A stretch of DNA of 64,000 nucleotides from Strobilurus pachycystidiatus (GCA_019915135.1 JAHLMK010000016.1:992001-1056000), one strand, 5' to 3'. Positions 10,347 to 22,380 are shown, counted from the first letter of the stretch. The notes: generated by a model from the letters alone, not told the origin. Made by a program: numbers and translations.

Positions 10347-13300
10347 GTACTGACGGGCTTTCTCGATCAATGAACGTCGGGATTCCGATCGTCATTAGCC
10401 TGAGACCTGAGTACTGAGTGGTAGATTGCGCAAAAAATACAAAACGCAGAGTTTTACTTTCTATTTCTTTTACTACGTGTATTGTCTGCTGTTGACGGAG
10501 CTGATCGCTTCTTGGAGGGTGTTTTTTCAAAGTGGGACGTGGTGATATATTGAGAATTCAACGACGGTGACTCAGTCACCGATGTATTTTTGGGATTGGG
10601 TGATAAATTTTTTTCTGAATTTATCGACGTGTTAGGAGCCGATGATTTTATAGGCAAGGGCCCATCGGGTAAGTTGAGTTTAGCCCATTGTTCGGCTTCC
10701 TTCTGTAGTCGGTCCAATCGACGAGGGGTAAAATCCAAATTATCTACTTGTAATGGCTCATTGTCAATATCCATATCCTCGTCCGCCGAGTCAAAGTGTC
10801 TGAGAGATTGTAAGAAGCGAACAGCGTCTGCTTTCTCATCTGCCATTCCGTGTTGGGCAATAGTGGCAACATGTTGTATATTTAAACGACGCATTTCAAC
10901 TCTGGTGTCTTGAGAAACTCTATTTGTGATACGATCTCTAGGGAATTTTCTAGCAATGACCAAGCCATTGAGTGAGGTTACACGGGAGATCATAACATAT
11001 GCAGCTTCCAAACCATGACAAGAGGCCAAATCAACAATGACATTAGTAAGCGTTTGTCCTTGCGACTTATGTGCTGTAAGACAGAATCCAGGTTGTAGAG
11101 GAACTTGCCATCGCTTAATATTACATTTTTTGCCCGTGAACTCATTCTTGTATGTCAACGCTACAGAATCAGTGATGGCGGCAGCTTGTCCAGCCTCAAG
11201 ATTGGGTAATGCTAAGGAGGACATGCCGTCCGCTTGTACGACACACGAAGTTACATATCGGTATCCATCAGCGTCTGTCCTATACCTTATTTTCTGCAAC
11301 ACACCCTTGCACCCATTTACAATACCTCCATAGACATCATAATTATGTGAAAATACGACAGGCATACCGATAACTAATGGAAGGCGACCAAGTCGCTGAC
11401 TAGTTGACCCCGAATCCAGGCTCCAAAGATGATTGCGAAGCGAGGGATCAGACACTTGGTTTCCGGCATGAACATCTTTCGAATAATACCAATGTACCGG
11501 TCGCCCGGTTTTTTTTGCAAAGTCTATAGTCGCTTTTTCATTAATAGCATCTTTGACAATGTTGTTGTACACAATAACTGATGCATCTTTCCATCCTTCC
11601 TGCGCCCAGTCCGGTTTGACTTTGTCAACAACACGGGACAACAAAAGATTGTAATCATCATCGGTACACTTGCCTACTCTCAGCCTACCAAGTAACTCCA
11701 AAAAGCGAGCACTGTCATGTCCTTGTGATTGGCGAAAATTTTCATGTAACATCACCACCGTATTGACAGAATACCAAAGTAGCTTGCCAATCATAATATT
11801 CTGCTGCCTCGCGGTGGTACTTTTAGATAAATTGGTGAGCCGACTATATAAACGAGTTTGACGAACGGGGGGTAATTGAGCAAAATCGCCTGCAAAAATT
11901 ACATTTACTCCACCAAATGGAAGGTCATTTTCTTTTGCATCCTGCAGTGCCTTGCACACCTTATACAATAACTCACAACCGATCATCGAGACTTCGTCGA
12001 TGAATAAATAATCAACACCTTGCCACATACCTATCAAGTCTTGAGAGGTACCACCTTTCTTAGATTGATGAGAAAGCTGTAAACAGGCATGCAGAGTGGT
12101 TCCTTTGATCATCTTGGCCGCGACTCCCGTGAAGGACGCCAGTCGGAAACGACAACTCTGATTCCGCGTATTGAAAAAATCGGTCAAAGAGTCAATGACT
12201 CTGGACTTTCCCGTGCCTCCGGGCCCTCCGAGGAACATTCGAAGTTGTGAAGATTTAGCCTGAAGGCTATTGTTTGCAATAATCTTAAAAGCACGACTTT
12301 GTTCGGTATTCAAGTTCCACTTCTTGACAAAGTCCTCCAGATTAACATCACGATACCCATTAGTGGATGGAAGAGGCAGGCCAATTTCCGAAACTATCTC
12401 GTCAGTGGGAGGATTGAAATGTGCATCCCGGAAGTCGTCGCCATTTTGCACAACGGGGTCAGTCCACTCACTTGGTTCCTTCTCACTTTCATCGGCCGCT
12501 GCTGTCTGAGCTTTGTGAAGTTGTGATACTTTTCTAAAATCAGTTTTTCGAACACTATATGCATGTTTCCAGATTTCCTCCTGAGTTAGGCGCGTTTCCT
12601 TGGTGACATCGACAGTGGTCTGACCGCTAGAGCTCGGCTGTGGGCCAAGTATGTCTGGCGCTGGTTTAGCATCGTCAAAATATTTTGCTCGGCTCAAAAT
12701 TGATAAGCATTCATTTCGTGCGGTGAGGTGGCCTATTAATGTTCGACTCTTTGTTTGTTGAATCATATTAAGATGCTCTAAGACTAACGAAGGATCCTCT
12801 CCACCTGTAAAATCATCGTCAAGACCTCGCTCATGATTGTCCGATGACCCCAAACCTACAGGTCGGCGGCTTCGACGTTGGGCAAAAAAATCATCGCGAC
12901 TATCACGACATTCATGCAATATCTGCATATTGTTCATATGGTTTCTCCATTCTGTATGCTCGAGAAAGTATGAGTCAAATGTCTCCGACCAGGTTGCATT
13001 GGCTTTTTTCAAGTCTGAAATCTTAGTCCAGGGCTTAAAGAAAATCAGCATAAGCCTACAATATTTCTCATACAAGGCCGGACGATCACGTCGGGGAATA
13101 GATGGACCAAGTGGGACCGGTACCAACCTACGATCTACCTGTAAGATACGTTGAAAATGATCGTCTTGTTCAACATGACCCTTCCCAAACGCCAATGACC
13201 TCTCGGTGAACCGATACTCATCTATCGTGGGATTGACACTTTCTGTATCTCCTTCATCGTCACATTTTTTCTTGCGCTTGATTGTATTTTTATGCATCTT

Positions 13301-15298
13301 GACTACACCACTGACATATTCCCACACTGACAGATCTTGTAATGCTTCTCCTCTATACAAATAATCATCGACTAAGGAGCCTCTGACCTTAATTTGGTTG
13401 TCCTGCGTAGTTGTAAAATAAATCTCGTCGGCCAACTCACCGTTGAATGTTTCACTTGTGTTGATATCAGATTGGGGTGCATTTCTTACGGGTACACCGG
13501 CCTCGGATTCAATGGGAAGTTGTATATTTTCTTGATCCATGATGTCGACAATGTCATTAATGTCAACATCTCCAGTATCATTGTGAGTATTATTCCTGGA
13601 CGAATTGTCAATATCAGCAACTGATTCATCGTCTGCAGGATAGCACTCGGGAGAATGGAGTTGTTTATCGATAGCAGCCTCAAAACTGGTCCAAAACAGA
13701 ACACGAAATTGATGATGAGTGAAATGATCTTTGTTGCCTAACAAGTACATGGCAACTTCTTGGCCAGAAAGTTCCTGCTTTGTCAACATAGCATAAGTGC
13801 ACTTTTGTAATAGTTGCTTGGCTCGAATGGTGATATCATCTTCTTCTTCATTAAAATCGGATAATCTGCGTACAGTCATCTCGAGTAAGGCGTAGGTTAC
13901 GTTAGCCTTCAATCGAGACTTTGTAATATAGTCAGTGATATAATACAGTACTGCTTTTGCAGATTGACCAGAACCTATAAATTTAATGTCCATGTTACAT
14001 CTAACAGACCTGATGATGGTTTCGTTGAAATTATTGACCATACCGTCTAAACATCGCAAACAAATTTCACCTGTCTCGGCGTCAATGACTGAATTAGCTC
14101 TAAAATTCTCCGGATCCAAATCAAATCGGCACTCAAGGGGTTTTCCAGGTTCGCAATATTTGAAGCATGTTTTAGAATGTTCGTGAACTTGACTTTTGGT
14201 CACAAGGTTCCGGAAATCCTGTTGTGTATATGAAGGTATTTCAGCGACTGGTACATTTTTTCCAATGCCACGTACAGCTGCAGGATGACGCTGCGACGAT
14301 GGTACATTGAGAGCCGGAATGGACGGAGCTGGTGGAATTTTGTTAGATATCGTATCATCCAAAAACGAAAGCAGCCTTTGAGCAAACTCGCTGTCCGGAT
14401 TAGCAACTAATATGGCTCGTATTTCGTTAGGATTGAGTCCACCTTCTAACCAAACGAGCATGTGACAGTGAAGTGTTCCACGTCCTTGTGCCTCTACGCA
14501 CCCGTAAATTGCTTTGACCGTTCCCAGAGCTCCTTCTTTTACTCCTGCACCGGATGGATCATAACCCAAAGTTGTCTTGATAAAATTATTCATATATACA
14601 TCAAAGAATTCAGCCCCAAGAAAGGGATTCTTTGCAATTTTCGCCTGTTGATTCCACACCTTTGATTTGCCCGCAACAAAATCGTCTACATCAATATTCT
14701 CGCCCGCCAGAACTTGAACAACAGGATTGAAAACATCCGCCGGATTGATGGTTATATAAAAACTCGGAAGACCCTGGTCAATCATCAAAGCACGAATCTC
14801 ATTGCGCATTGCCGACTTAGATGCAGCGGATGCATCGACATGACTACTCACTGCCCGAACCTCATTCATGAGATTCAACGCCATTTTCTCTTGATCATCA
14901 TAAGCTGTCGTATAATCCCCGCGAGACATTCTCTCTGAAACAGCATGCAGACAGGCAGGCGTAATTGCTGCAAACCGTTGCGCAATCGACGGGAAAGTAT
15001 GTTTTTTTGCTTTCAAACCCGCATGGAGGAGAAGAGTCCGACGTTGAAGCATATTAAACGCCGAGAAGAGGAAGGAATTATGTTCTTGAAAGCGTTTATC
15101 TGCCAATTTAAAGTAATGTTGAACGTTGCGCTTGAACGCAACTTTTACTGTCCTTTCTTGGTCCTCGGTACCTCCGACCCCATACGGAAAAAGTGTCGGG
15201 TACATTTTTGGAAAAAGCTCTGGGTTGTCAAATTCTTTCTCAAATGTTGGGCCATGCGGAATACTGAGGTAACCACCTTCGAGATTTTTGACATGATT

Positions 15299-15301
15299 TC
15301 A
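15299..15301 (-). other. In-frame TGA stop inside Helitron gene
   Basis: The codon read at 15301-15299 is TGA, between residues RLAA and NHVKNLEGG. The open frames above (to 18049) and below (from 15205) are in the same phase and together give one protein. No GT-AG intron that removes only this codon is apparent nearby. Confidence 0.9.
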
Positions 15302-17515
15302 CGCAGCTAACCGCAATTCAGCAGAAGATGCGCTATTTTCGACACCAGTGATAACAACATTCTGAAAAATGACCTCCGGACTCGGGGGATGGTCAGCTGT
15401 TGGCTCTTGGTCAAGCCCCGAGGAACAGACATTTTCGTCGGAATCCGCTGTTTCTGTTCTGGACGGCGTTGAGATGGAGCTGTCTGGTACCGGTGCCGTG
15501 GTATCATTGGATGGGTTGTCATAGCGCGATGTCGAAGAATCGACAGCACCAGAGGGAAGAACATGAGAAATATGAAACGGGAGTTGAGGATTAACTCTAA
15601 GTGCTTCAAATGTGTCATTGTTTACGACAATGTCCTTATACAACGGATTGTTGGCTATAAGCCACATAAGAGCAGCCTTGACTTTATCACCCCGAACGTA
15701 AAGTGGTTTTGCTTTGTTCAATAACCACTCTCGGTCGGGAGGCGTGGATCCAACAAAGATGACACACAATGGGGACGTAATATCATCGATGTTTGGAGGT
15801 AAGGTCTTTGCAATTTCCCCGGGACGTTGTGGATAGACGATTACATGTCCGGTCATCCCTCTTTGGTGAAAACCACCTTCTGTACCTTCGGCCTTCAATT
15901 GAATTACCCAACATTTGCTTCGACATAGTGCAACCATAGACTCTTCAACTATAGTCAAATCAGATAATTCGGGGGGTACTTCCCCATAAAAATGACGGTT
16001 AGCCTGTGCCAGAGATGGACACTGTCCTTTTTGAAGAGCGTTTGAACAAGTCAGGCATAAGCTAAGACAAAGATTGTTCTTATTATCTTTAAATAGACCA
16101 TCTGGATGAAGGAGAAATCCATCGACTTCTGAAGGCAAGGTGGGAAGAGATGTCTTTCCTAGATAATCCAAGTCGGGTTTCAAGACGCTAAGGTCGAGAT
16201 CCAGAGCAGAATGCACCTTCTTGTTTGCAATCGGAGTCGCTTCAGCACATGATGCACAAACGAATTTTTCCAATGCCTTTGAGGAAGTCTTTTCATGGAA
16301 CGATTTTACGAGAGCCTCCTTTGTCAGTCTAGATGGTGTTTGAGGCCACTGCTCTCGTGCCTGGTCTTCACGCTGCAATTTCTCAGCTTGAATCTCGGCC
16401 ATACTCTTTCGTGGAGAATTATTGTCCTTCAGTGTTGATGTTTGATACAACGAATTTTTAGCTTTAATCGATGCATGTTTGTACTTCTTGATCTGTTTTC
16501 GGAGACCATTTACAGTCAAGCCTGGCTCTAATTCAACACCTAACAGTGTAAGACAACGTCGCATGACAGAGGCGGAAGCCTTAGTTTCTAGCAACTTCAG
16601 GATGGCGGTCTCGTACTCGAAGGGTGGTGAAGTATCAACGTTGTCAGGTGTCGAAGATGATAAACGGGTGTGATTGCACTCCGACATGACGTGAGTAGTA
16701 AACATTTCGCGTAAATCTGCCGTAGTCGTCAACGATGTAACGGGTAGTCGGTGCCCAAGTGAATGGGCGAGTAAAGTCGAACGGTTCCATTCTTCGGCTC
16801 TTTCGAGCAACTGTAAGACGGACTGTCCGTGTAAGTTTTGACGATGCATGACGAAATTGCGCATTATGTCCAGGGTGGTTGTGGTTGGACTCGTAGGGTA
16901 TCCTAGAACAGACAACCAATACTTTGCCTCCTTAAAATCCAGAGTATTGCCGTGCCATGCTTCAAATATACAGTCAACTAGTTCAATTGCTAAATCATTT
17001 GCATGGTCGTAAAAAGTGAACGATGAAAGGCACGCAGGTGCTGCAGATGGTTGGTCTTGAGAGCGACAGGATCCTGCTAACAAATGGTGGGCATAAGCTC
17101 GACGACATTGTTCAAAGGTTAATCCGGAAGGGTCAATACCATGTGATAATAAGGAAGAGTGCAACAATGCACCGGAGGTACAGGAAACTGAAGTGCCATT
17201 CTCTCGGGGGCCTAGAAGCGAAAAGTGCATAGCAGTCAAAAACTGGTTCATAGGTCGCGCAGTGGATAATCGGGAAGCGAAATCTTTGAGTGCTTCTTCC
17301 GACAAAGGATCATCAAAAAACGCAGGTGAACCCATGAGGATGTCAGTGCTGGGACTGTCAGCGAGATGTTCAATATTTGCCGTCAATGAGGAGGACAGTT
17401 GAGGGTTTTGTGTGTATCCTATCAAAGGGTAACTTGAGTGGTTCAAGGCGAGAGGAGGTAAATAATTGGCAGGTCTCGAAGAAGACCCAGAGGCGGCAGG
17501 TTCAACAGATCCGGA

Positions 17516-17791
17516 GGCTGAATGTTGATAAGGGCTGGAGGCATACGATGACAACCCATGGAATGGGAAATGGGCGGTTCCCGATGCAGAAAATTGAGAA
17601 GAGCCGGAGGCTTGCGACGACAATGCACGGGATGGCAAATGGGCGGAGCCCGATGTAAAAAAAGGAGAAGAGCCGGTGGCTTGCGATGACAACCCATGGT
17701 ATGGGAAATGGGCGGAGCCTGGTGAATTGATATGAGAAAAGCCGGTGGCTTGCAACGGCAACCCGTGATACGGTGTATGGGCGGAGCCCGA
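17516..17791 (-). repeat. Four 69-bp (23-residue) repeats in Helitron protein
   Basis: The N-terminal region of the Helitron protein holds four consecutive 23-residue repeats. The core pattern is SGSAH-PYHGLSSQATGSS, and the blocks begin SGSAHT, PGSAHF, SGSAHL and SGTAHF. They correspond to four 69-bp units at 17516-17791. The segment is Ser/Gly-rich and probably disordered. Confidence 0.85.
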
Positions 17792-18782
17792 TAAATCAGA
17801 GGCAATGGCAGGCGAAATAGTTCTGCTAGCATACAGGCCTGTAGAATAACTACTGTTGGAAGAGAAATTCGTGCTGGGCGATGGTGTATAGTCCGACGAA
17901 GAAATATTGCGGAAAGTTTCGCGTCGCTCGCCAACATATCCAACCGCGGCTGAGGGAAATGAGGGATGCCGTGTACCAGAATCGGGTAACGCGGTGCCCT
18001 GAATATTGTAAGTCCTAATCGTCGTAGGCGCCGGCTGAGAAGTGTCCACACTAGGAGTCCAAGACGTTCTCGGCGCCTTGAAAAGGCAGCGAACAGCTAA
18101 TTCATGATTAACACTAGGCGGACTTTACTCTTTTCACAAAACGCACCTTCAGACCGTCGACGAGGCATACTGATGTCCATGTCAAAGAACCATTTATTGC
18201 CCAAAACCAAACCTGGAGTGGGTTGGTCGTGAACAATGAGATCCATAACAGCAAGGCCATGTGAATGCCCGCTAGTATCTTTTAGGTGGATGAGTTTTTT
18301 CAGAGAACCGCTTCTCTGTCCAGCTAAGGTAGCAGAGATGTAGCAGCTCTCTGTAGTAGCGAGTAGAATGTCGCGGATGACTGAATGGTCGATTTCGATA
18401 CGGAGACTATCCATAGTGATGAGGAAAAATCTGCCGTCGCGAAAAATCCGATTTCCGGATTCGCGAACAGCGTGGGATTTACTTACTCGATGAAGCGAAT
18501 TGCTACATTTGGACGAATTTAAACTCAATAAGGAAAACTACGTCATAGTTTGTTTGGTGCGTAAACAAAAGCTGACGTGGGAAAGTAGTTGCCCACCCCC
18601 CCCCCGAAGGCGTAGACGGCTGCGGGGCACGTGACTTACAGCCAGACGCGGGTAAAATTACTAAATTAGGGCACTTTCCCTGAAAACGGTTCTGCTATAA
18701 GACCTACTAATAAGTAGCAGGAATCTTGCCGCCGACGTCAACACTCCCCAACACTGCTCTTACTCTAACCACCATCAACAAC

Positions 18783-20438
18783 ATGTCCGAACAAGCTGGA
18801 GAGGTAATGTCGAGCTCGCTGTGCTCGACGATGATCACGAACATATCTCCTCCATCCAGGCCGTGCCCGCTGCGCAACGAAGCAGCTGGTCCTCGTTCCT
18901 CAAGTCGTGAGTGACACGCGGATTACGGCGTGCACACCCTTCTCAATGCCCGTCTTTAGCCTCACCTCCGTGTCTGGCGACCTCTCGTCGATGACGGCGC
19001 CGCCCTTCATCCTATCGCCCGTATCCCTGACCGAATTCCCAGGTGCGACCTTATCCTCCCGCTCCATCTCGATGCTCATATCCTCCGCTCAGCGTACTGG
19101 TGCGAGCGCCCAGAGCTCTTCTCCGCCATTGCCGATGCCGCCAACGACGAAGCTCGGGCATTGGCGGTCCTCAAGTGGTTCATCGTCCGTCCATCTCCTG
19201 AGCCTTCCCAGTTGGTGTCTGACATCACTTCCAGAGCACACTCAAGGGCCAGTACACATCGCGTAACGAATCTATGGGCTCAGAGAAAAAGTACGCAGTG
19301 CTGTATTTACATCCGAGGCCATTACTCATCGTCCAGCTTCCTTCTCCCAACAGGCCCTTGAATCCGGTTCTTGGAGAGTATGGCTCAATCTATCATTCAA
19401 ATCTTTTTGAATTTGCTCACGACTACTCTCCAGGCTTTTCTACGGTCAATGGCCTGACGTCAACGGCCGTGGTCAAACGGATCTCCTCGTCGAGCAAGTT
19501 TCTCACCACCCGCCCATCACCGCGTACTGCATCGAGAACAAATCCAAGGGGCTCAAGCTCGTCGGGCACAATGCACAGAAGACTAGCTTCAGTGGTACGT
19601 CGTCCGGACGATGTGCCTGTGCACCCCACTTGACCAATTTCGGCTTTTAGCTGGTTCCATCATTGTCAAACAAATCGGTCATGCTATTCTAACCGTCACT
19701 CCCAAAGATGGAAGCGCACCCGTCGAGTATCTACTTACACTGCCTCGCCTGCGGATAGACGGACTCTGGTACGGATCCCCCTACATCGAGTTGGCGGAGG
19801 CTACATACATCTGCGGCGGCAACTATATCTCGACCATTGATTACAAGGGCAAGGGTTACTTTGGCGGCAAGTCACATCAGTTCAAGGCTACCGTGGCGCC
19901 TGCGCCTGGCACTGGCGGGCACGGAAAGGACCACGTCATTGACGGCTTATGGCATGCGACGAGCACTTTCCGTAGTGGTCCCAAGTCAGGACAGCCCTTC
20001 CACGATGTCAATGGTCCCAAGGAGGAGGTCTCTGTCGGCCCGGAAGAGTCAATGGATCCCTTCGAGACGCGCAAATTATGGAAGCTTGTCGCGAAGGGTA
20101 TCCGAGAGCAAGACTTTGACACGGCAAGTAAGGAGAAGTCCAAAATAGAGGTGCATAAATTTACTTCTGCCGTCTGTTCGCAAAGCGGCCATCTGATCGC
20201 TCTTTTCTTAGAACGAACAGCGGCAAAAGCGGAAAGACGAGCAGGCAGCGAATACAACTTGGCCTTTGAAGCACTTCACTCACATCGACAGTGACCCAGT
20301 TTGTAAGCATGTCTTCAAATCATCCCAGGCTCATGCTCAACGTGCTCCTTAGACGAGCGTTTGGGCCGTCTTGTGAAGATTACTCCTCCGTCGGAGGATG
20401 CGTATGTCTTCCAAGACAACTGGCCGTCAAGATCCTAG
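18783..20438 (+). CDS. KES1: Oxysterol-binding protein, KES1/OSH4 type
   Basis: A lipid-transfer protein of the short OSBP class, which exchanges sterol and PI4P between ER and Golgi membranes. About nine exons join in frame, starting with a 21-nt exon (MSEQAGE, 18783-18803) and ending DNWPSRS at 20438. Family marks in order are WSSFLKS, DLSSMTAPPFILSP, AYWCERPELF, LKWFISTLKGQYTSRNE, KPLNPVLGE, the diagnostic EQVSHHPPITAYC, GKSHQFKA, and a C-terminal NEQRQKRKDEQ then WPLKHFTHIDSDP. There is no PH domain or ankyrin repeat, as expected for the KES1 class. All key segments are present, so the gene looks intact. The Helitron sits within 370 bp upstream of its start. Confidence 0.92.
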
Positions 20439-20651
20439 ATGTCATCCGTGCTGTTGACCGCGATGACTTTTTGGACCATATCAAGTACATACTATTGTAG
20501 GCGCTTACCATTGTAATTTCGTACACGACTGGGGCTACTGCAATATACCCCATCGCAAAGCTTATCCATTGGTGCAAATACTACAGTCAGTACATACGGT
20601 CTCGAGGGACTCTATGAAATAATGATACATGTGAAGAACAAGTGGCAATAA

Positions 20652-22235
20652 TCAGAACAACCAAGTGGGGTCGAGTTGATCATCTGTGGGGACTGTCAGT
20701 AAGTAATGATATTGGCGGGAGAAGAAAGATTTGATAGTACCGTTGAAGGAGACCTTGATGTCCAGACCGTCCTCCTTCATCTTAGCCAATCGACGCGCAG
20801 CGGAATGGCTAAGCTTTGATCTCCATGCCCGGCAGTCCACCTTTACCGACCGTAGGCGCCTCACTGAAGAGCCCTCGGCGACCTTCCATCTCGATTCGAC
20901 CATATCCATCAGACAATCCCCGTCGAACTGGACCGACGAAATATCTGCGATCCACTCAAAGTGCGTCATGCAGGGAAGCACCGAGCCAGCGGCGGCTGAC
21001 CGCCATGTCAGCGTGTCGAAGAGGGACGCGACGCTCTCCCGTCCGTGGAATGCCTCGTCCAGAATGAGATGCTCCACCGTGGGCACGGACTCGAAGGCCT
21101 CGCGGCGCTCTGACGGGCGTGCGTTCGCAAGCCTGAGCTTGCGCGGCGAGCACTCCGAGCGCTCGACGAACTTGCCGAGGGTGGACGCGTACCTGTCCTT
21201 GCTGCCCAGATCGAGCTCGATATCTTGCACGGAGGGGAGCACGAGGTAGTCGAGGAGCTTGTAGTCCCATAGGCGCAGGGACCGCACCGCCTCGTGCACG
21301 CTGAGGCTCTCAGCGTACTTGGGATAGTGCCACTTCAAGCAGAGCAGCTCCAGGTCGCGCAGGTTCGGCACGTTCCCGAGGATCTGTATGAGGTGGTCGA
21401 TGCTGTGGATGTGCTCCGTGCTGAAGCGCTCCATCTGCTTCCAGGGGAGTCGCGCATTGAGCAGGTGCCCCGCACGCAGTGGGTCCGTGCCCGAGATGGA
21501 CACATTGACGAGAAGTGGTGCATTCTCGAAGGGTGCGAAAAACGTCGGTGACTCCTTGCACACCCTGTTCATATCAATAACGAGGTCGAGAGTTTCCAAA
21601 TGGGGCAGACTGCAGTGCAGTGCATCGAAGCAATCATAGACGTTGTTTGGGATATGTATACGCGCGGTCCTCCATCGGTGGGCGTCCCGTAGAAGGTGGT
21701 GGTAGAAAAACTTGACTGCAGGGGTGGCTCTCTCCGGAGTGAAATTGATAGATAGTAAACGGTTGTTGGACCGGAATAATGCCTCGTCGAGGAGATGTGT
21801 AAATCCAGAGATACGGGGTTGGAGGTTCTCCCAGGGAAGGATGAGGGATGTCCAGAGCTCCGGGCAGGCCAGAGCCACTGCCCTCCAAGACCGACAGACG
21901 TGACTCAGCACCCACGGGCCCGCGTCGACGCGCAGGACATCATAATCACCGTCGAACGTGTATGAGAATATGTGCATGAGAATCTCTGGCGGCAGATGGC
22001 GAACTGGTGCAAGAATGGCTTGGTGGGCAGACATGTAGCGCTGGAGGTCTCGCCTCTCGGCGTCGAGGAAGGCATTGTATCGGGGAAGCTCGACAAGGCG
22101 CGACTGGAGCTCTTTTATGAACGACCGGACTTCTAAGGCCTCAGTTTCCGATGGTGGTTCGTTTGTATCCACTAGACGCTTGAAGGCAGAGTCGAGGATA
22201 CTGGCCATCTCGAAGAGTGAAAGTCTAGAAGACAT
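20652..22235 (-). CDS. F-box protein (508 aa after splicing)
   Basis: The protein starts MSSRLSLFEMASILDSAF. It carries an N-terminal coiled region (about residues 30-70), then an F-box at about 80-125 (VRHLPPEILMHIFSYTF, then VCRSWRAVALACPELW). A long region of leucine-rich-like blocks follows (LPHLETLDLVIDM, VPNLRDLELLCLKW). It would act as a substrate adaptor of an SCF ubiquitin ligase by family. The frame is open to 20652, but a 57-nt stretch at 20740-20684 begins GTACTATC, ends CCCACAG and contains TTACTGAC, so it is almost certainly an intron read through by chance. The end is DDQLDPTWLF. A 5' UTR intron is likely at 22294-22246. Confidence 0.85.
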   Translation of the reverse strand: MSSRLSLFEMASILDSAFKRLVDTNEPPSETEALEVRSFIKELQSRLVELPRYNAFLDAERRDLQRYMSAHQAILAPVRHLPPEILMHIFSYTFDGDYDVLRVDAGPWVLSHVCRSWRAVALACPELWTSLILPWENLQPRISGFTHLLDEALFRSNNRLLSINFTPERATPAVKFFYHHLLRDAHRWRTARIHIPNNVYDCFDALHCSLPHLETLDLVIDMNRVCKESPTFFAPFENAPLLVNVSISGTDPLRAGHLLNARLPWKQMERFSTEHIHSIDHLIQILGNVPNLRDLELLCLKWHYPKYAESLSVHEAVRSLRLWDYKLLDYLVLPSVQDIELDLGSKDRYASTLGKFVERSECSPRKLRLANARPSERREAFESVPTVEHLILDEAFHGRESVASLFDTLTWRSAAAGSVLPCMTHFEWIADISSVQFDGDCLMDMVESRWKVAEGSSVRRLRSVKVDCRAWRSKLSHSAARRLAKMKEDGLDIKVSFNGTIKSFFSRQYHYLLTVPTDDQLDPTWLF

Positions 22236-22370
22236 CTTGAGCGACCTATTGGGAATGTCAGCGAGGAGTTTTCAATATACACTTGCTAACGCACCTTTCG
22301 TCCAAAGAAGCGGTCCGAGATGGAAGACCTTGACTCTTCAATGGTCTCTACACGATACGATACGAGAACG

Positions 22371-22380
22371 TATTTATATT
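22371..22380 (-). promoter_or_regulatory. TATA box for F-box gene
   Basis: AATATAAATA on the minus strand lies about 140 bp before the F-box ATG. A 49-nt intron (22294-22246, GTGCGT to AATAG) in the leader explains the distance. Confidence 0.4.

Larger units (their letters stand above)
10454..18414 (-). mobile_element. Helitron (rolling-circle transposon), autonomous-type, ends not fixed
   Basis: The whole space between the POLD2 start (10233, minus) and the KES1 start (18783, plus) is taken up by one Rep-helicase gene on the minus strand, so a Helitron sits in what was a divergent promoter. The coordinates given are the coding span. The true 5' end lies between 18414 and 18783 and the 3' end between 10233 and 10454. 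I looked for the standard ends (5' TC, 3' hairpin plus CTRR, insertion between A and T) and found no convincing pair. A minus-strand CTAA followed by T at 10398-10394 fits the 3' rule but has no good hairpin before it. A 5-bp-stem palindrome (CTACTAATAAGTAG) lies at about 18703-18716. Confidence 0.85.
10454..18414 (-). pseudogene. Helitron Rep-helicase gene, one in-frame TGA
   Basis: Exon 1 is 18414-18147 and exon 2 is 18096-10454, giving 2,637 codons with a 50-nt intron. The single interruption is TGA at 15301-15299. The frame continues without shift on both sides and the residues after it still read as Helitron sequence (GGYLSIPHGPTFEKEFDNP, then LFPYGVGG). Before the stop lie a Ser-rich N-terminus, CASC and CLTC cysteine pairs, and a DUF6570-like block. 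After it come the Rep HUH motif (GRGTLHCHMLVW, His codons near 14470-14460) and the two-tyrosine motif (LYYITDYITKSR, near 13960-13915). The PIF1-like helicase follows, with Walker A GGPGGTGKS (near 12230-12205), Walker B FIDEVSMIG, and late motifs GQTLTNVIVDL and YVMISRV. The C-terminus is basic (KKRSAPS, RSKRNRK), possibly nuclear. The stop looks like a C-to-T change of CGA. Either the copy is recently dead or the base is wrong. Confidence 0.9.

Noticed and set aside
10394..10398. CTAA followed by T on the minus strand as the Helitron 3' end
   Set aside because: It fits the CTRR-T rule, but the bases before it (CTGAG-rich) do not form a clear GC hairpin, and no matching 5' end was found.
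15299..15301. TGA as selenocysteine or programmed read-through
   Set aside because: Basidiomycetes are not expected to use selenocysteine and no read-through context is visible. A nonsense change is simpler.
20731..21249. 172-codon plus-strand frame
   Set aside because: It is the antisense shadow of the GC-rich F-box gene coding region.
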